This document shows positions 54,101 to 62,664 of a DNA stretch of 64,000 bases, piece by piece (the stretch's first letter is position 1; the number at the start of each line of letters is the position of its first letter). The notes under the pieces were generated by a model. The model saw only the letters and a list, made by a program, of their open reading frames with translations, was not told the DNA's origin and did no database searches. This DNA is from Bacteroides sp. MSB163 (GTDB lineage: Bacteria; Bacteroidota; Bacteroidia; Bacteroidales; Bacteroidaceae). The translations under genes and the position numbers were made by a program. The stretch is taken from positions 1,116,001-1,180,000 of the forward strand of contig NZ_CP143867.1 in NCBI RefSeq assembly GCF_036416795.1, read 5' to 3'.

Positions 54101-54208
54101 GGTCTTGACCCGGAAGCAACTCTCGGTAGTCCATTAGTATCCGGCGTTGATTGGGGCTGCTACCCTAATAGCCGTAATTTTCTGTTAGGTGTAAATTTCT
54201 CGTTCTAA
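51125..54208 (+). CDS. SusC-like TonB-dependent outer-membrane transporter 2
   Basis: A 1027-residue SusC protein with signal peptide (FGIMLLCVLFATQANA), regulatory domain (GTVTDNFGPVIGASVVVDGT), plug (VVVDGFIGGSLKALNPADIQ, then IEVLKDASATAVYGSRGANG) and a barrel ending NFLLGVNFSF. It is clearly diverged from SusC-1 in sequence, yet is controlled by a near-identical promoter. It pairs with SusD-2, 25 nt downstream. It probably imports a related but different GAG fragment, or a glycan met together with chondroitin. The cargo is not known. Confidence 0.95.
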   Translation: MEKKSCFLKAFGIMLLCVLFATQANAQEITVTGTVTDNFGPVIGASVVVDGTSNGCITDLDGKFSLTNVPSNGTLTFSYIGYQAQKIAVNGRSSINVKLAEDTQLLQEVVVVGYGVQRKSDLTGAVASVKAGDVLKSTPSGNVSDALQGRMAGVSVISAGDPSSDQTIRIRGINSITADSEPLVVVDGFIGGSLKALNPADIQSIEVLKDASATAVYGSRGANGVILVTTKTPNKDRLTVSVNAFVNLKTVISKPDLLSPAEFAQLANAYGKEYNESQGKEAHIYYTPDQIAAFSSGKAGYNYIDHIFNSPGVAQNYEVSIAGGGEKTNFLASLRYESVEGAIKNSKNDAFNWRLKVDTKLKKWWKVGMNIYGNLNVSSGPRMTQYEGLLVSAINFPNTTSPTNEKGEYNNIYAIGGNPAYNPMGYINEIDGDTRRLVNNLQGYMDFNIIDGLTFRTQLGVTFTNSLATSSDNAKSYYYFKNTRTQATANSAFNWSWLNTNTLNYTKEFNKNHRINATAVLEQSYSNNFTLKGVANNMYFERLGANSLADSYSQNASSERIINTLLSGMFRVNYVLMDKYMVTASIRADGSSRLKDKWDYFPSAALAWNIKQEAFMQDVKAISQLKLRVGYGSVGNQAIEPYRIFSQMVPTQNADGSTSYTVGRPAAEYLKWERNDQINAGIDLGFFNGRLTLTADWYNKLSKDVLLEVQQPVHSGWDKLLKNACEIQNRGFEITIGADPVSGKDWNWHTDVTLSHNKGTFKNIPTLDRTQIQAGQYENKVFKMIEGEKLGTFWGYTNLGVWKSDEVNQEVTVVKNGVETKGTYASIYKVVPGQEKLLDANNDGTYNDDDQSIIGNGQPSFNWGWNNTLRYKDFDLSLFIIGFHGFDIYNVTDQSGYGNAVSGINTDVITPKRALLNRWTKENENTNIPGFVKLNQTTTGFNSRFVEKGDFIKVKSITLGYNLPKKACDKVFLNDLRLYFSVQNPFMITSYSGLDPEATLGSPLVSGVDWGCYPNSRNFLLGVNFSF

Positions 54209-54233
54209 TATTAACCGATAATATAAAAAACAT

Positions 54234-55748
54234 ATGAAAAAATTAGCATATATAACATTAGGATGCTGCATAGCATTAACTACTGCATGCGTTGATTTAG
54301 ATCAATATCCCAAATCATTCATCACAGAGGAAGAATATAATGGTATAGAGCAAGACATTAGTAAAGTAGAGCTTGCAGCAACAGGTCTCTATAAGAATTT
54401 ATGGAATGGTAATTATGGCTTCTGTTGCCGCATGATGCGTATTGATTGTGCAGCAGACCAGATGGTAAGCTCCCCTAAACCTAATAATGTCTTAGATTAC
54501 ATTATCCAGTTAAATCCAAGTATAAGTTCCAACACTGCAGACTGGGATACTTCATGGGCTAATTTCTGGAATGTTATCACCGGTGCCAATACACTGATTG
54601 CCGGTACTCCTATCCCCGAAATTAGTGGTGCAACTGCTGAGGAAAAGGAAGCCTCCGAAAAAATAGCGAAACGATACAAAGCTGTTGTGGCAGAAGCTCG
54701 TTTCATGCGCGCTTTGAGTTATTTCTATTTAGTACGTATGTACGGAGACATTCCGTATGTCACAAATAGTTCCGAAGCCATCGAATATCAACCACGTACC
54801 GCTGTAGCTGATATTTATAATAAAATTATCGTTCCCGATCTGATTGAAGCATGTGCATCATTACCAACAGTGAGTCGTAGCGGATTTAGTTCCACACCTT
54901 CACAATGGGCAGCAAAAGCACTCCTTTCCGATGTTTACATGACTATGGCAGGTTGGCCTTTAAAGTTAGGTAAAGAATATTATGCGAAAGCTGCAGAAGT
55001 TTCTTTGGATATTATAGAACATTCCGGACTCTCCCTGACACCAGTATATGGTGACTTATGGAAAGAAGCCAAAAAGGAAGAAGCTAATGAACATTTATTC
55101 GCTATACACAATTCTGTTGCTAACAAAGTTGCAAGCCAATATGGCAAATCTTTCTACCCACGAGACTATGTCAAAGCCGGTTGGGCAGACTATTATGCCA
55201 ATCCTGACTATATGGCAACCTATCCGGAAGGTGCACGGAAAGAATTCAATTACATGACTGAATGGCCCACAGCTGCCGGAAAAACCGTAAAATGGCAGGA
55301 CAGCCAAGACGGATATCCTTGTATTGCCAAATACCAAGATTACAATCAAGGAGTAGCAGGTAACAGTGCGCAATCTAACGGTATTACTCCCATTTACCGA
55401 TATGCAGACGTATTATTAAGATATGCCGAAGCATCTAATTTAGCTACAGGCAGTGTTAACGCCACAGCCTTAAAATGCCTACAAGATATTCAAACCCGCG
55501 CAGGTGTATCTACATTGACCACAACGACTAATAGCGAGGAATTTGACAAAGCCGTATTTGCAGAACGTGGCTACGAGTTTTTAGCCGAATACAAACGTTG
55601 GTTCGACTTGGTACGTCGTGAAAAGGTGAGTGAATTCAAATCTAAATATTATCCTTCATCGCTTATGAAAGCTAATAGCCATTACTATTTTCCAATTCCT
55701 TCTACTCAGATCAAGCTTACTGGCTGGACTAACAATGCAGGATATTAA
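54234..55748 (+). CDS. SusD-like surface glycan-binding lipoprotein 2
   Basis: A 504-residue SusD/RagB lipoprotein. Signal and lipobox LTTAC, then VDLDQYPKSFITEEEYNGIE. Helical repeats are seen in AEARFMRALSYFYLVRMYGD and PIYRYADVLLRYAEASNLAT, and the tail has FAERGYEFLAEYKRWFDLVR. It is the surface lid of SusC-2 and should set its glycan preference. It differs strongly from SusD-1, so the two pairs are not a recent copy, although both are followed by the same hairpin element. Confidence 0.95.
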   Translation: MKKLAYITLGCCIALTTACVDLDQYPKSFITEEEYNGIEQDISKVELAATGLYKNLWNGNYGFCCRMMRIDCAADQMVSSPKPNNVLDYIIQLNPSISSNTADWDTSWANFWNVITGANTLIAGTPIPEISGATAEEKEASEKIAKRYKAVVAEARFMRALSYFYLVRMYGDIPYVTNSSEAIEYQPRTAVADIYNKIIVPDLIEACASLPTVSRSGFSSTPSQWAAKALLSDVYMTMAGWPLKLGKEYYAKAAEVSLDIIEHSGLSLTPVYGDLWKEAKKEEANEHLFAIHNSVANKVASQYGKSFYPRDYVKAGWADYYANPDYMATYPEGARKEFNYMTEWPTAAGKTVKWQDSQDGYPCIAKYQDYNQGVAGNSAQSNGITPIYRYADVLLRYAEASNLATGSVNATALKCLQDIQTRAGVSTLTTTTNSEEFDKAVFAERGYEFLAEYKRWFDLVRREKVSEFKSKYYPSSLMKANSHYYFPIPSTQIKLTGWTNNAGY

Positions 55749-55770
55749 TCAACAGGAGACAATTACACAT

Positions 55771-55861
55771 ACTTCTAACCTTATTATCAAATAAATCAAA
55801 TAGACCTTAATCAATTTGATATGTGTATGAAGGGAGAGGGATCGTGAGGTTCTTCTCCCTT
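55771..55861 (+). terminator. SusD-tail element 2: conserved two-hairpin RNA
   Basis: ACTTCTAACCTT and a 31-nt block (55796-55826) are identical to the copy after susD-1. The second hairpin has 14 continuous base pairs (55830-55843 with 55848-55861, including G-U pairs) capped by GUGA. Two C-G or G-C pairs of copy 1 are replaced by U-G or G-U here, keeping the fold. A T-rich stretch follows. Confidence 0.7.
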
Positions 55862-55977
55862 CTGTTTCTTACACATGGATTAAAAAAGAGAAAGAAGAAG
55901 CAATCTAAATCATACAATAAACCGTATGTTATTGTACAAGAGTTCATGAAAAGAGTTTCAAGAAATAAAATAAAGAT

Positions 55978-55985
55978 TATCTTTG
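55978..55985 (+). promoter_or_regulatory. Promoter -7 element of the propeller glycosidase gene
   Basis: TATCTTTG fits TAnnTTTG, 63 nt before the ATG at 56048. A CGTAT and a TGTAC stand 55 and 45 nt upstream, near but not in the register of the other locus promoters. Confidence 0.5.
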
Positions 55986-56047
55986 TTACACTCATAAGAT
56001 CCACAGATAATAGAACTTAAATTATAATATTAAACAAGCATACAACC

Positions 56048-57175
56048 ATGAAAAAGAATTATTTCTTATTTGCACTGGTACTTTTCTCTTCAATCAACCT
56101 ACTTCGTGCACAGAAGATTGATAACCTGATAGAGTTAAAGCAGAAATCACAAAACCTATTATTCCATCGCTTAGGCAAAGCAATAGAAACACCTGCCTTT
56201 GAGAGTGAAGGTTATTGGAGTTGGGGAAGTTCCGTGGTAAAAGGGGACGATGGCAAGTACCATATGTTCGTATCCCGCTTTCCAAAATCGCTTCCCTTTC
56301 ATCCCGGCTGGATGGTGGCTTCAGAGATTGTACATGCCGTATCGGATGTACCGCAAGGACCTTACCGGTTTAGTGAAGTAGCACTACCGGCTCGTGGTGC
56401 ACAATATTGGGACGGGCGTTCTACACACAATCCGCGAATACTGAAATACAATCATAAATATTATCTGATTTATATGGGTTCCACTCACCCCTTCGTAGAT
56501 CCAACATACGACCAGTTAACACTCAACAGTCCTTGGTGCACGGTAGCACGCTCCAACAAGCGCATCGGACTGGCTGTTGCCGATTCACCATACGGACCAT
56601 GGAAGCGGATGGATGAGCCTATTCTGAAAACAAAACCCAATACTTTCTTTAGTTTCCTGACCTCCAATCCCTCGCCAGTCGTACAGGAAGATGGCTCTAT
56701 CATGATGATTTTCAAAGGGCGTAAGCATCTGAAAGACGGGAAATATTCAAATATGGCTTTAGGAATCGCCTATGCTCCGACTATTGAAGGGCCTTACCGG
56801 ATATTAAACAATGAGCAACCCATTTTCCAGGTAGACGGACAAGGAGAAGCGGAAGATCCTTTTCTTTGGAAAGACGACAAGGGCTACCATGCCATCTTTA
56901 AGGATCATGTAGCTAAATTTACAGGTGAAAAAGGAGGTGGTGTTATAGCACATTCCAAAGATGGCATTAACTGGACCGTTGATAAAGACCCGAAAGCATA
57001 CTCAAAAACAGTAGAGTGGGAAAACGGCACAATAACCAGACAAGGACAATTGGAACGTCCATTCATTCTTTTTGAGGATGGCAAGCCGACATTCATATTC
57101 TTTGCAACGATGGATGGGCCGGGTGAATTTGAAAACGGGACACGTTCCTGGAACATGGTTATTCCGCTAAAATAA
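56048..57175 (+). CDS. Secreted five-bladed beta-propeller glycosidase (GH43/GH117-like)
   Basis: A 375-residue exported protein (signal YFLFALVLFSSINLLRA) with repeated propeller blades: WSWGSSVVKGDDGKYHMFVS, DGRSTHNPRILKYNHKYYLI, NPSPVVQEDGSIMMIFKGR, and EAEDPFLWKDDKGYHAIFKD. Acidic residues at the blade starts resemble the Asp/Glu sites of GH43 and GH117 enzymes. The exact family is not assigned. It follows SusCD-2 after a spacer with the hairpin element and its own promoter. An enzyme of this kind is not part of the basic chondroitin pathway, so SusCD-2 may serve a different or decorated glycan. Activity is unknown. Confidence 0.75.
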   Translation: MKKNYFLFALVLFSSINLLRAQKIDNLIELKQKSQNLLFHRLGKAIETPAFESEGYWSWGSSVVKGDDGKYHMFVSRFPKSLPFHPGWMVASEIVHAVSDVPQGPYRFSEVALPARGAQYWDGRSTHNPRILKYNHKYYLIYMGSTHPFVDPTYDQLTLNSPWCTVARSNKRIGLAVADSPYGPWKRMDEPILKTKPNTFFSFLTSNPSPVVQEDGSIMMIFKGRKHLKDGKYSNMALGIAYAPTIEGPYRILNNEQPIFQVDGQGEAEDPFLWKDDKGYHAIFKDHVAKFTGEKGGGVIAHSKDGINWTVDKDPKAYSKTVEWENGTITRQGQLERPFILFEDGKPTFIFFATMDGPGEFENGTRSWNMVIPLK

Positions 57176-57176
57176 T

Positions 57177-57184
57177 TACCTTTG
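57177..57184 (+). promoter_or_regulatory. Promoter -7 element of the dihydrouridine synthase gene
   Basis: TACCTTTG followed by CA begins 2 nt after the glycosidase stop codon and 33 nt before the ATG at 57210. It separates this housekeeping gene from the locus. Confidence 0.6.
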
Positions 57185-57209
57185 CAGAAATATTGAATAA
57201 CTGATTGAT

Positions 57210-58151
57210 ATGCAGAGTACCCTCCCCATTCATTTTGCCCCGCTGCAAGGTTACACCGAGGCTATTTACCGACAAGCGCATGCCCGCATATTCGGCGGTG
57301 TAGAAAGTTATTATACCCCTTTCGTACGTGTGGAGCACGGAGAAATCCGAAAAAAAGATATCCGTGAGATTACTCTGGAAAACAACCGTGGCGTGCAGCT
57401 TATTCCGCAACTCATTGCTCCCGATGTGGACAAAATGGAGCAGATAATTGCCCTATTCATCGAAAAAGGATATAAGAATGTAGACATAAATCTGGGATGT
57501 CCTTTCCCTCTTTTGACTAAACGTCACAATGGTTCGGGAATGCTTCCTTATCCCGAAGAGGTACGGGAGTTGCTCACTGCTGCCATAAAGAATCACCCCG
57601 ACCTTCAGTTCTCTGTCAAGATGAGGTTGGGTTGGGAGAACCCGGAAGAAAGTCTGGTTTTGCTACCCTTTCTGAATGAGCTGCCACTGACACATATCAT
57701 TATGCATCCCCGATTGGGAAAACAGCAATATAAGGGGGAAGTGGATTTTAAAGGTTTTGAAGCCTTCTACAACGAATGCCGTCATCCGCTTATTTATAAC
57801 GGTGATTTACTTACAGTAGAAGATATACAGACTATCAGCGAACGCTTTCCACAGCTGGCAGGTATCATGATAGGTCGTGGACTGCTTGCCAATCCCGCCT
57901 TAGCTTTGGAGTATCAACAGGGACATCCGCTTTCCGAAAAGGATATGCAGGAGAGACTCAGATTGTTCCATGCTGACATATTTGCCCAGTATGGCAATCT
58001 TCTGGAAGGGGGAGACAAACAACTGCTGACGAAAATGAAAAACTTCTGGGAATATCTGATGCCGGACGGAGACCGGAAGGCAAAAAAAGCGATTCATAAG
58101 TCCAACAAGCTGGAAACTTACCAGGCGGCAGTCCGCAGCTTGTTGGGATAA
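57210..58151 (+). CDS. tRNA-dihydrouridine synthase
   Basis: A 313-residue flavin-dependent TIM-barrel Dus enzyme that reduces uridines of tRNA. The catalytic Cys97 lies in VDINLGCPFPLLTKRHNGSG, with the FMN-binding VKMRLGW and the MIGRGLLANPALA phosphate site. Start MQSTLPIHFAPLQGYTEAIY is typical. The subtype (A, B or C) cannot be set from sequence alone. It is a housekeeping gene with its own promoter, placed within the GAG locus between the glycosidase and the convergent sulfatase operon, from which it is separated by only 9 nt. Confidence 0.92.
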   Translation: MQSTLPIHFAPLQGYTEAIYRQAHARIFGGVESYYTPFVRVEHGEIRKKDIREITLENNRGVQLIPQLIAPDVDKMEQIIALFIEKGYKNVDINLGCPFPLLTKRHNGSGMLPYPEEVRELLTAAIKNHPDLQFSVKMRLGWENPEESLVLLPFLNELPLTHIIMHPRLGKQQYKGEVDFKGFEAFYNECRHPLIYNGDLLTVEDIQTISERFPQLAGIMIGRGLLANPALALEYQQGHPLSEKDMQERLRLFHADIFAQYGNLLEGGDKQLLTKMKNFWEYLMPDGDRKAKKAIHKSNKLETYQAAVRSLLG

Positions 58152-58160
58152 TCATTGATC

Positions 58161-59531
58161 TTATTCCGGATTTACTTCCGGAATCGTATGTACATCTTTA
58201 CGTATCTGCGCTACATGATGCAGTTTCATCCAATTGTGCAGATACTCACGGTGTTGTAGGAGGATCTTTTTGTACTTCTCCTCAATGGCGAGGTTCCGCA
58301 TTTCACCACGGTCTTTTTCCATATCAAAAAGTTGCTCACGGTAACGGCCTTTGTCATACAACACATATTTATAGCGAGAGGTACGCAAAGCCCAGCCACG
58401 TGTATTCCCACCTTTATCGAAAGTGGTTTCGGTTACAATGTAGTCCTGATGCTTCAATGACGGATCAGCTTTCTCTACCAACGATCTGAAAGAGACACCA
58501 TGCAGCCCTTCAGGAAGCCGGATACCTGCCCAGTCGCAAACTGCTGCAAAGAAATCCACGCCATTATTCACGAGTTGCGGCATCTCCTTGCCGGCATTCT
58601 TTTTTCCCGGTAAGGTTACAATCAGAGGGATATTTACCACCTCTTCATATAAAGCCGATTTCTGGTTCCAATGGTGTGCTCCCACTCCGTCGCCATGATC
58701 ACTGGTAAATATCACGACTGTATTCTTCCATAAATCCTGTTGGTCCATAGCATTCAGAATCTTACCGATTTCTGCATCCACCTTTTCAACCAGACGGTAA
58801 TAAAGGCTCCGGTAACGGCGCCAATCATCCGGAGTATAGTTACGGGTAGGATAAGCCGAATAATTCAAACTCTGCTCATAACTGATAACATCAGCGTCAT
58901 AGGGATTCTTAGCGAAATTAAGAGGTAGTCCCGGCCACTTATTCTGCGGCAGGTCTTCTATATTTCCCCAAGGCAAATTCTGGCTACGTGCGTACTCACA
59001 AATATTATGCGGGTTATCGAATCCTGCCACCAGGAAGAAGGGTTTGGTATGTTTTTGTTCCAGAAAGCCGACACAGGCTTCCGCCAGCCCTTTATCACTA
59101 TGAGGATGGATAGTAGTAAAACCAAACTCTTTATCCGGCATGGAGGCAGTATGTACATGCCATTTACCGGCATAGATACAATCATAACCGGCATTCTGCA
59201 TCAGTGTTCCCAAAGTCCGGGTACGCAATGAATCCGGTATCGGCGTACCGTTTCGGGCAAGTCCTACTTCGTGCGAAGTATAGCCTGTAAACATTGCCGC
59301 CCTGGCAGGTCCACTCAGGGGCGTAGAGCAATAGGCATTACGGAACAGGACACCTGCCTGTGCCAGTTTATCCATATTCGGAGTATGCAAGTCATCGTTT
59401 CCCATGCAACTCATCGCAGAGGCTGTCTGCTGATCGGTAACAATGTAGATGATATTAGGCAACTCTTTCGCCCAAGCCAAAGAAGGAACGACAGCCGTTG
59501 CACACAACATTATATTCTTTACTTTCATCAC
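58161..59531 (-). CDS. Family S1 sulfatase 3, Ser-type
   Basis: A 456-residue sulfatase with signal peptide (MLCATAVVPSLAWA). The metal site is NIIYIVTDQQTASAMSCMG; the formylglycine site is SGPAR at residues 73-77 in STPLSGPARAAMFTG (Ser as precursor); KWHVH and TSDHGDGVGAHH complete the active site. It is the last gene of the minus-strand operon, 25 nt after the PL8 lyase. It probably removes a sulfate position not handled by the two other sulfatases (for example uronate 2-O or GalNAc 4-O), but this cannot be decided here. Confidence 0.88.
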   Translation of the reverse strand: MMKVKNIMLCATAVVPSLAWAKELPNIIYIVTDQQTASAMSCMGNDDLHTPNMDKLAQAGVLFRNAYCSTPLSGPARAAMFTGYTSHEVGLARNGTPIPDSLRTRTLGTLMQNAGYDCIYAGKWHVHTASMPDKEFGFTTIHPHSDKGLAEACVGFLEQKHTKPFFLVAGFDNPHNICEYARSQNLPWGNIEDLPQNKWPGLPLNFAKNPYDADVISYEQSLNYSAYPTRNYTPDDWRRYRSLYYRLVEKVDAEIGKILNAMDQQDLWKNTVVIFTSDHGDGVGAHHWNQKSALYEEVVNIPLIVTLPGKKNAGKEMPQLVNNGVDFFAAVCDWAGIRLPEGLHGVSFRSLVEKADPSLKHQDYIVTETTFDKGGNTRGWALRTSRYKYVLYDKGRYREQLFDMEKDRGEMRNLAIEEKYKKILLQHREYLHNWMKLHHVAQIRKDVHTIPEVNPE

Positions 59532-59556
59532 AGTTCTATTTTAAAGATTAACCTCA

Positions 59557-62500
59557 TTATTTCTTCAGCTCCACATCAAAACTGGCGGCATCTCTGCATG
59601 TAAAACGCAGAACAGTTTGCTGCTTATCTTTGGAAATCACTTTGCAATAGGGAGTTTCTGCAACTTTCCATTCACCCTTTAAAGTAACGGTTACAGGTAT
59701 TTCACCACTATCATTGTCAATCCAGGGACGTGAATAGATGCTGCGTTCTATGCGTTTGCCATCCTTGTCAAAAGCCTCATCGCTCGGACCGCGATACAGG
59801 GCCAGGTCCGGTTGAGAAACGGTCAATAAAAGTTTATCTCTGTCTTCACATATCATGACGAGGCAGGAAGTATCAGCTTTCTGTAACAAGCCCTCCTCAG
59901 GCAATGCCTGTGGTGTTTCAAAAAGTACGTATGAGGTCAGCTTATCAGTCAGTGAACGAACGATATGGGCGTTGCGATCCTGTTGCAGTACCTTGTAAGA
60001 CGGTTTCTTTGCGAAAGCTTTCAAGGAAGCTGCATCCGTACGGGGCAGGACAGCATATTCATAGGAAGCACCTTTCGGAGCTTTTCCATGCTCTAATACC
60101 AATGAAACCCAATCACCGGAAGTAGGTTTCGGATTACGTTCACCTACGGTAACTTGTGGGAAATTCTTTTCATATTTTGCCGCTTTCATCGAGTTTTTCG
60201 ACAGATAATAACCTACTCCGTTAGGATCGATATAAGTCTGTCCGTCACTTTTATAAGCCGCCCAGTAATCATACATTTCGGGAGTAGTGGCTGCCAGTTG
60301 GAAAACGGTAGTCTCTGTCGGGAACTCTTCATTTGTATTTTCAATATCCGTACCCAGACATACAATTGTTCCATTGAAGAAGTGATAAGACTTGCGGGCA
60401 CGATGTGAACCGTTATACTTGTCATGCCCGTGAAGCTTCATACCGAAGTTGCCATTCAATTTCGCTTGAGACAAACCACCTGCAAAAGCCTCATCGGAAT
60501 ATAGCATTTCTTCCATACCGGAGAAAGTATCTACATTCATCACTTTAGCACGAAGCTGATCGAATGGCAAATGAATAGTTGTCGTACCGGGGAAACGGTT
60601 CCAATCGAATCCTGCTTCCTGCCAGCCACTGGTTGTAAAAGTAACCATTTCATCGGGCTTTCCGGTTAATATCTGCATGCTGCCGTGGGCCAGATAGCGA
60701 CCGAAGAAATTAGCATCCAGATAGTGCTCCGCCGCCCAAAGGTAGCGGGAATGTCCGCGTACCACAGCTGCCCAGTTATCCCGGCGCTGTACTGAAACGC
60801 AGCCATACCCTAACGCCAGATTGCCTTGCGGATCGGGTTCGGGGCGGAATCCCTGTGCTTCAAATAGCTGTTTTAGCTTTTGTTCATAGGCAGTAGATGC
60901 TTTCGGCAGATAATCAGGAGCATTCTTATCAGGAGTTTCCGTATAAGAAACCAGACGCAGATAAGCAGCAGCCAATTCAGGATCGTACTCCTGCTTTCCA
61001 TCAGGAGTACCGGCCAATGCCAAAGTAGCATATTGTACGGGGATCAATTGTCCCTTTCCATTGGGATGACGCCCTGACATGGAAAGAGCCCATTGCCTGG
61101 TATTACAATAGAAACGCATGGTGAGCAATACATTCTTTACTGTTTCGTGCGCTATTTCAGATACTTTGAATCCTGTTCCGCTCAACAGATAAATCATATT
61201 TGTGGCGCCATCCAAACCGCCGACTGCATAAGCCGGGTAATTATTGCGATGATGGAAACAAGCACCGTCTTTTTTGAAAGAACCGGCCAATCCGAGTGCC
61301 GGGCGGCAACCATAATCTATCCAACGAGAGAAAGAACGGAGATATTGAAGTTTCTCAGGAGTATCTTCCATAATCAGGATACTCGCCATGCGCCCCTGCG
61401 TCTGCGTATTGAAAGTATCTATATCAATGCCATTGACCGTGGGTTTAGGATATACTTCATTGGTGATGGCATACCAACGCAAGGTGCGTTCCGCTTCGTT
61501 CAGCTTTCCGGCTTCTCTCAATACATCTTTCATCAGGAAATAGGCCACATACAAACCGCGCATACTGTATCCGTAATGATGGATATTCCCCCAACAACTG
61601 CCATAGGCTACTCCCTGATCAGTGATGTGGTCATACATGGCCAGGAACTTCTGTTTCAGTTCATCCTTTGTCACAGCATCCGAAGCATCGTTATAGGCAT
61701 AGGCTATCCGGCGCATCAGATTGAAATATTCACTCATCTCCATCCCTAACTTGGTGAACATGCCTTTGTCCCAGTTGGGATACATACGTTCGTAAGCTTC
61801 AGCCTGGCGTACCATAAATATGGGCAGTCCGCTTACAACACCGTTCTTATAAGTAATCCCATAGAAATCATATTTCTTACGGATACTTTTCATCTCTTTT
61901 TCTGTCAGCTTAGAAGGAGTATAAAGCATATCGCGGAAACGTTTCTCCATCAACTGCATATCTTGTCTGTCTTTCTCGCTAACCGGAGTAAGGGCTATTT
62001 CCGGTTTCCACAGGGAGTGTTCATAAATCACCAGCCAATGATTGGTGGTTCCTTTATTAACGAAGGGTACCTGCACATCAGCTGTTTGCTGACGGGCATC
62101 GACTTTACTGGCAGTTATCAGATGGTCAATGAACAACTCTCCTTTCACATTCGGCGCAACGATACGCAGTTCATTCATACCGGGTTCAGGAGTACCTTGC
62201 ATGTCACGCTCATAGCAGACCCACGCGGCACGCCAACCCGTGAAGTTAATGCCGAAAGGAAAAGAAGTACATTTCTTTCCGTCTTTCAAGAATTCAAATT
62301 CAATAGTGGTGTCCTGGGCTTTTGCATTGTACACCCAAACAATAAAGGCGGAAAGGTACAGATCTTTTCCGGTAGGGTCTTTCTCTTCAAACTTCAGATC
62401 ACGCTGAAGGGTTAGTACAGAACCGGGGTCAAATCTCCAACGTAAACTGTGCGTACCGTCTTTATAATGTTGGTCGCTAATGCCAAGCGTGGCCTTCGTA

Positions 62501-62643
62501 GCGCTCAGCCCGGCAGGAAGTTCAGGTTGTTCAAAAGAGAGCAACCGGTCATTCTTTACAACCTGTGCCGACAGGCTAAAAGAAAACAGTGCAGTGCATA
62601 CAGCGGCAAGAATAGGTTTCATCAGATTAAGTTTCGTCATCAT
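59557..62643 (-). CDS. Family PL8 polysaccharide lyase 2 (chondroitinase ABC-like)
   Basis: A 1028-residue secreted lyase; signal MKPILAAVCTALFSFSLSA follows two earlier Met codons, so the exact start may be at 62643 or a few codons later. The catalytic set is His465 and Tyr472 in HHRNNYPAY, Arg525 in MSGRHPNGKG, and Glu639 in WAAEHYLDANFFGRYLAHG. RFPGTTTIHLPFD is a family block. It differs clearly from lyase 1, so the two may prefer different chains (chondroitin versus dermatan or hyaluronan, exo versus endo). It lies in an operon after the DUF6250-like gene and before sulfatase 3. Confidence 0.94.
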   Translation of the reverse strand: MMTKLNLMKPILAAVCTALFSFSLSAQVVKNDRLLSFEQPELPAGLSATKATLGISDQHYKDGTHSLRWRFDPGSVLTLQRDLKFEEKDPTGKDLYLSAFIVWVYNAKAQDTTIEFEFLKDGKKCTSFPFGINFTGWRAAWVCYERDMQGTPEPGMNELRIVAPNVKGELFIDHLITASKVDARQQTADVQVPFVNKGTTNHWLVIYEHSLWKPEIALTPVSEKDRQDMQLMEKRFRDMLYTPSKLTEKEMKSIRKKYDFYGITYKNGVVSGLPIFMVRQAEAYERMYPNWDKGMFTKLGMEMSEYFNLMRRIAYAYNDASDAVTKDELKQKFLAMYDHITDQGVAYGSCWGNIHHYGYSMRGLYVAYFLMKDVLREAGKLNEAERTLRWYAITNEVYPKPTVNGIDIDTFNTQTQGRMASILIMEDTPEKLQYLRSFSRWIDYGCRPALGLAGSFKKDGACFHHRNNYPAYAVGGLDGATNMIYLLSGTGFKVSEIAHETVKNVLLTMRFYCNTRQWALSMSGRHPNGKGQLIPVQYATLALAGTPDGKQEYDPELAAAYLRLVSYTETPDKNAPDYLPKASTAYEQKLKQLFEAQGFRPEPDPQGNLALGYGCVSVQRRDNWAAVVRGHSRYLWAAEHYLDANFFGRYLAHGSMQILTGKPDEMVTFTTSGWQEAGFDWNRFPGTTTIHLPFDQLRAKVMNVDTFSGMEEMLYSDEAFAGGLSQAKLNGNFGMKLHGHDKYNGSHRARKSYHFFNGTIVCLGTDIENTNEEFPTETTVFQLAATTPEMYDYWAAYKSDGQTYIDPNGVGYYLSKNSMKAAKYEKNFPQVTVGERNPKPTSGDWVSLVLEHGKAPKGASYEYAVLPRTDAASLKAFAKKPSYKVLQQDRNAHIVRSLTDKLTSYVLFETPQALPEEGLLQKADTSCLVMICEDRDKLLLTVSQPDLALYRGPSDEAFDKDGKRIERSIYSRPWIDNDSGEIPVTVTLKGEWKVAETPYCKVISKDKQQTVLRFTCRDAASFDVELKK

Positions 62644-62664
62644 GGTATGAGAATATTAATAGAG

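Noticed and set aside
55923..55985. CGTAT and TGTAC ahead of the propeller glycosidase as another operator copy
   Set aside because: They stand 55 and 45 nt before the -7 element, about 3 nt out of the register common to the other promoters, with no further half-sites.
61093..61749. 218-codon open frame antisense to the second PL8 lyase
   Set aside because: The sense strand holds the catalytic residues of the lyase here; the antisense frame has no motif or promoter.
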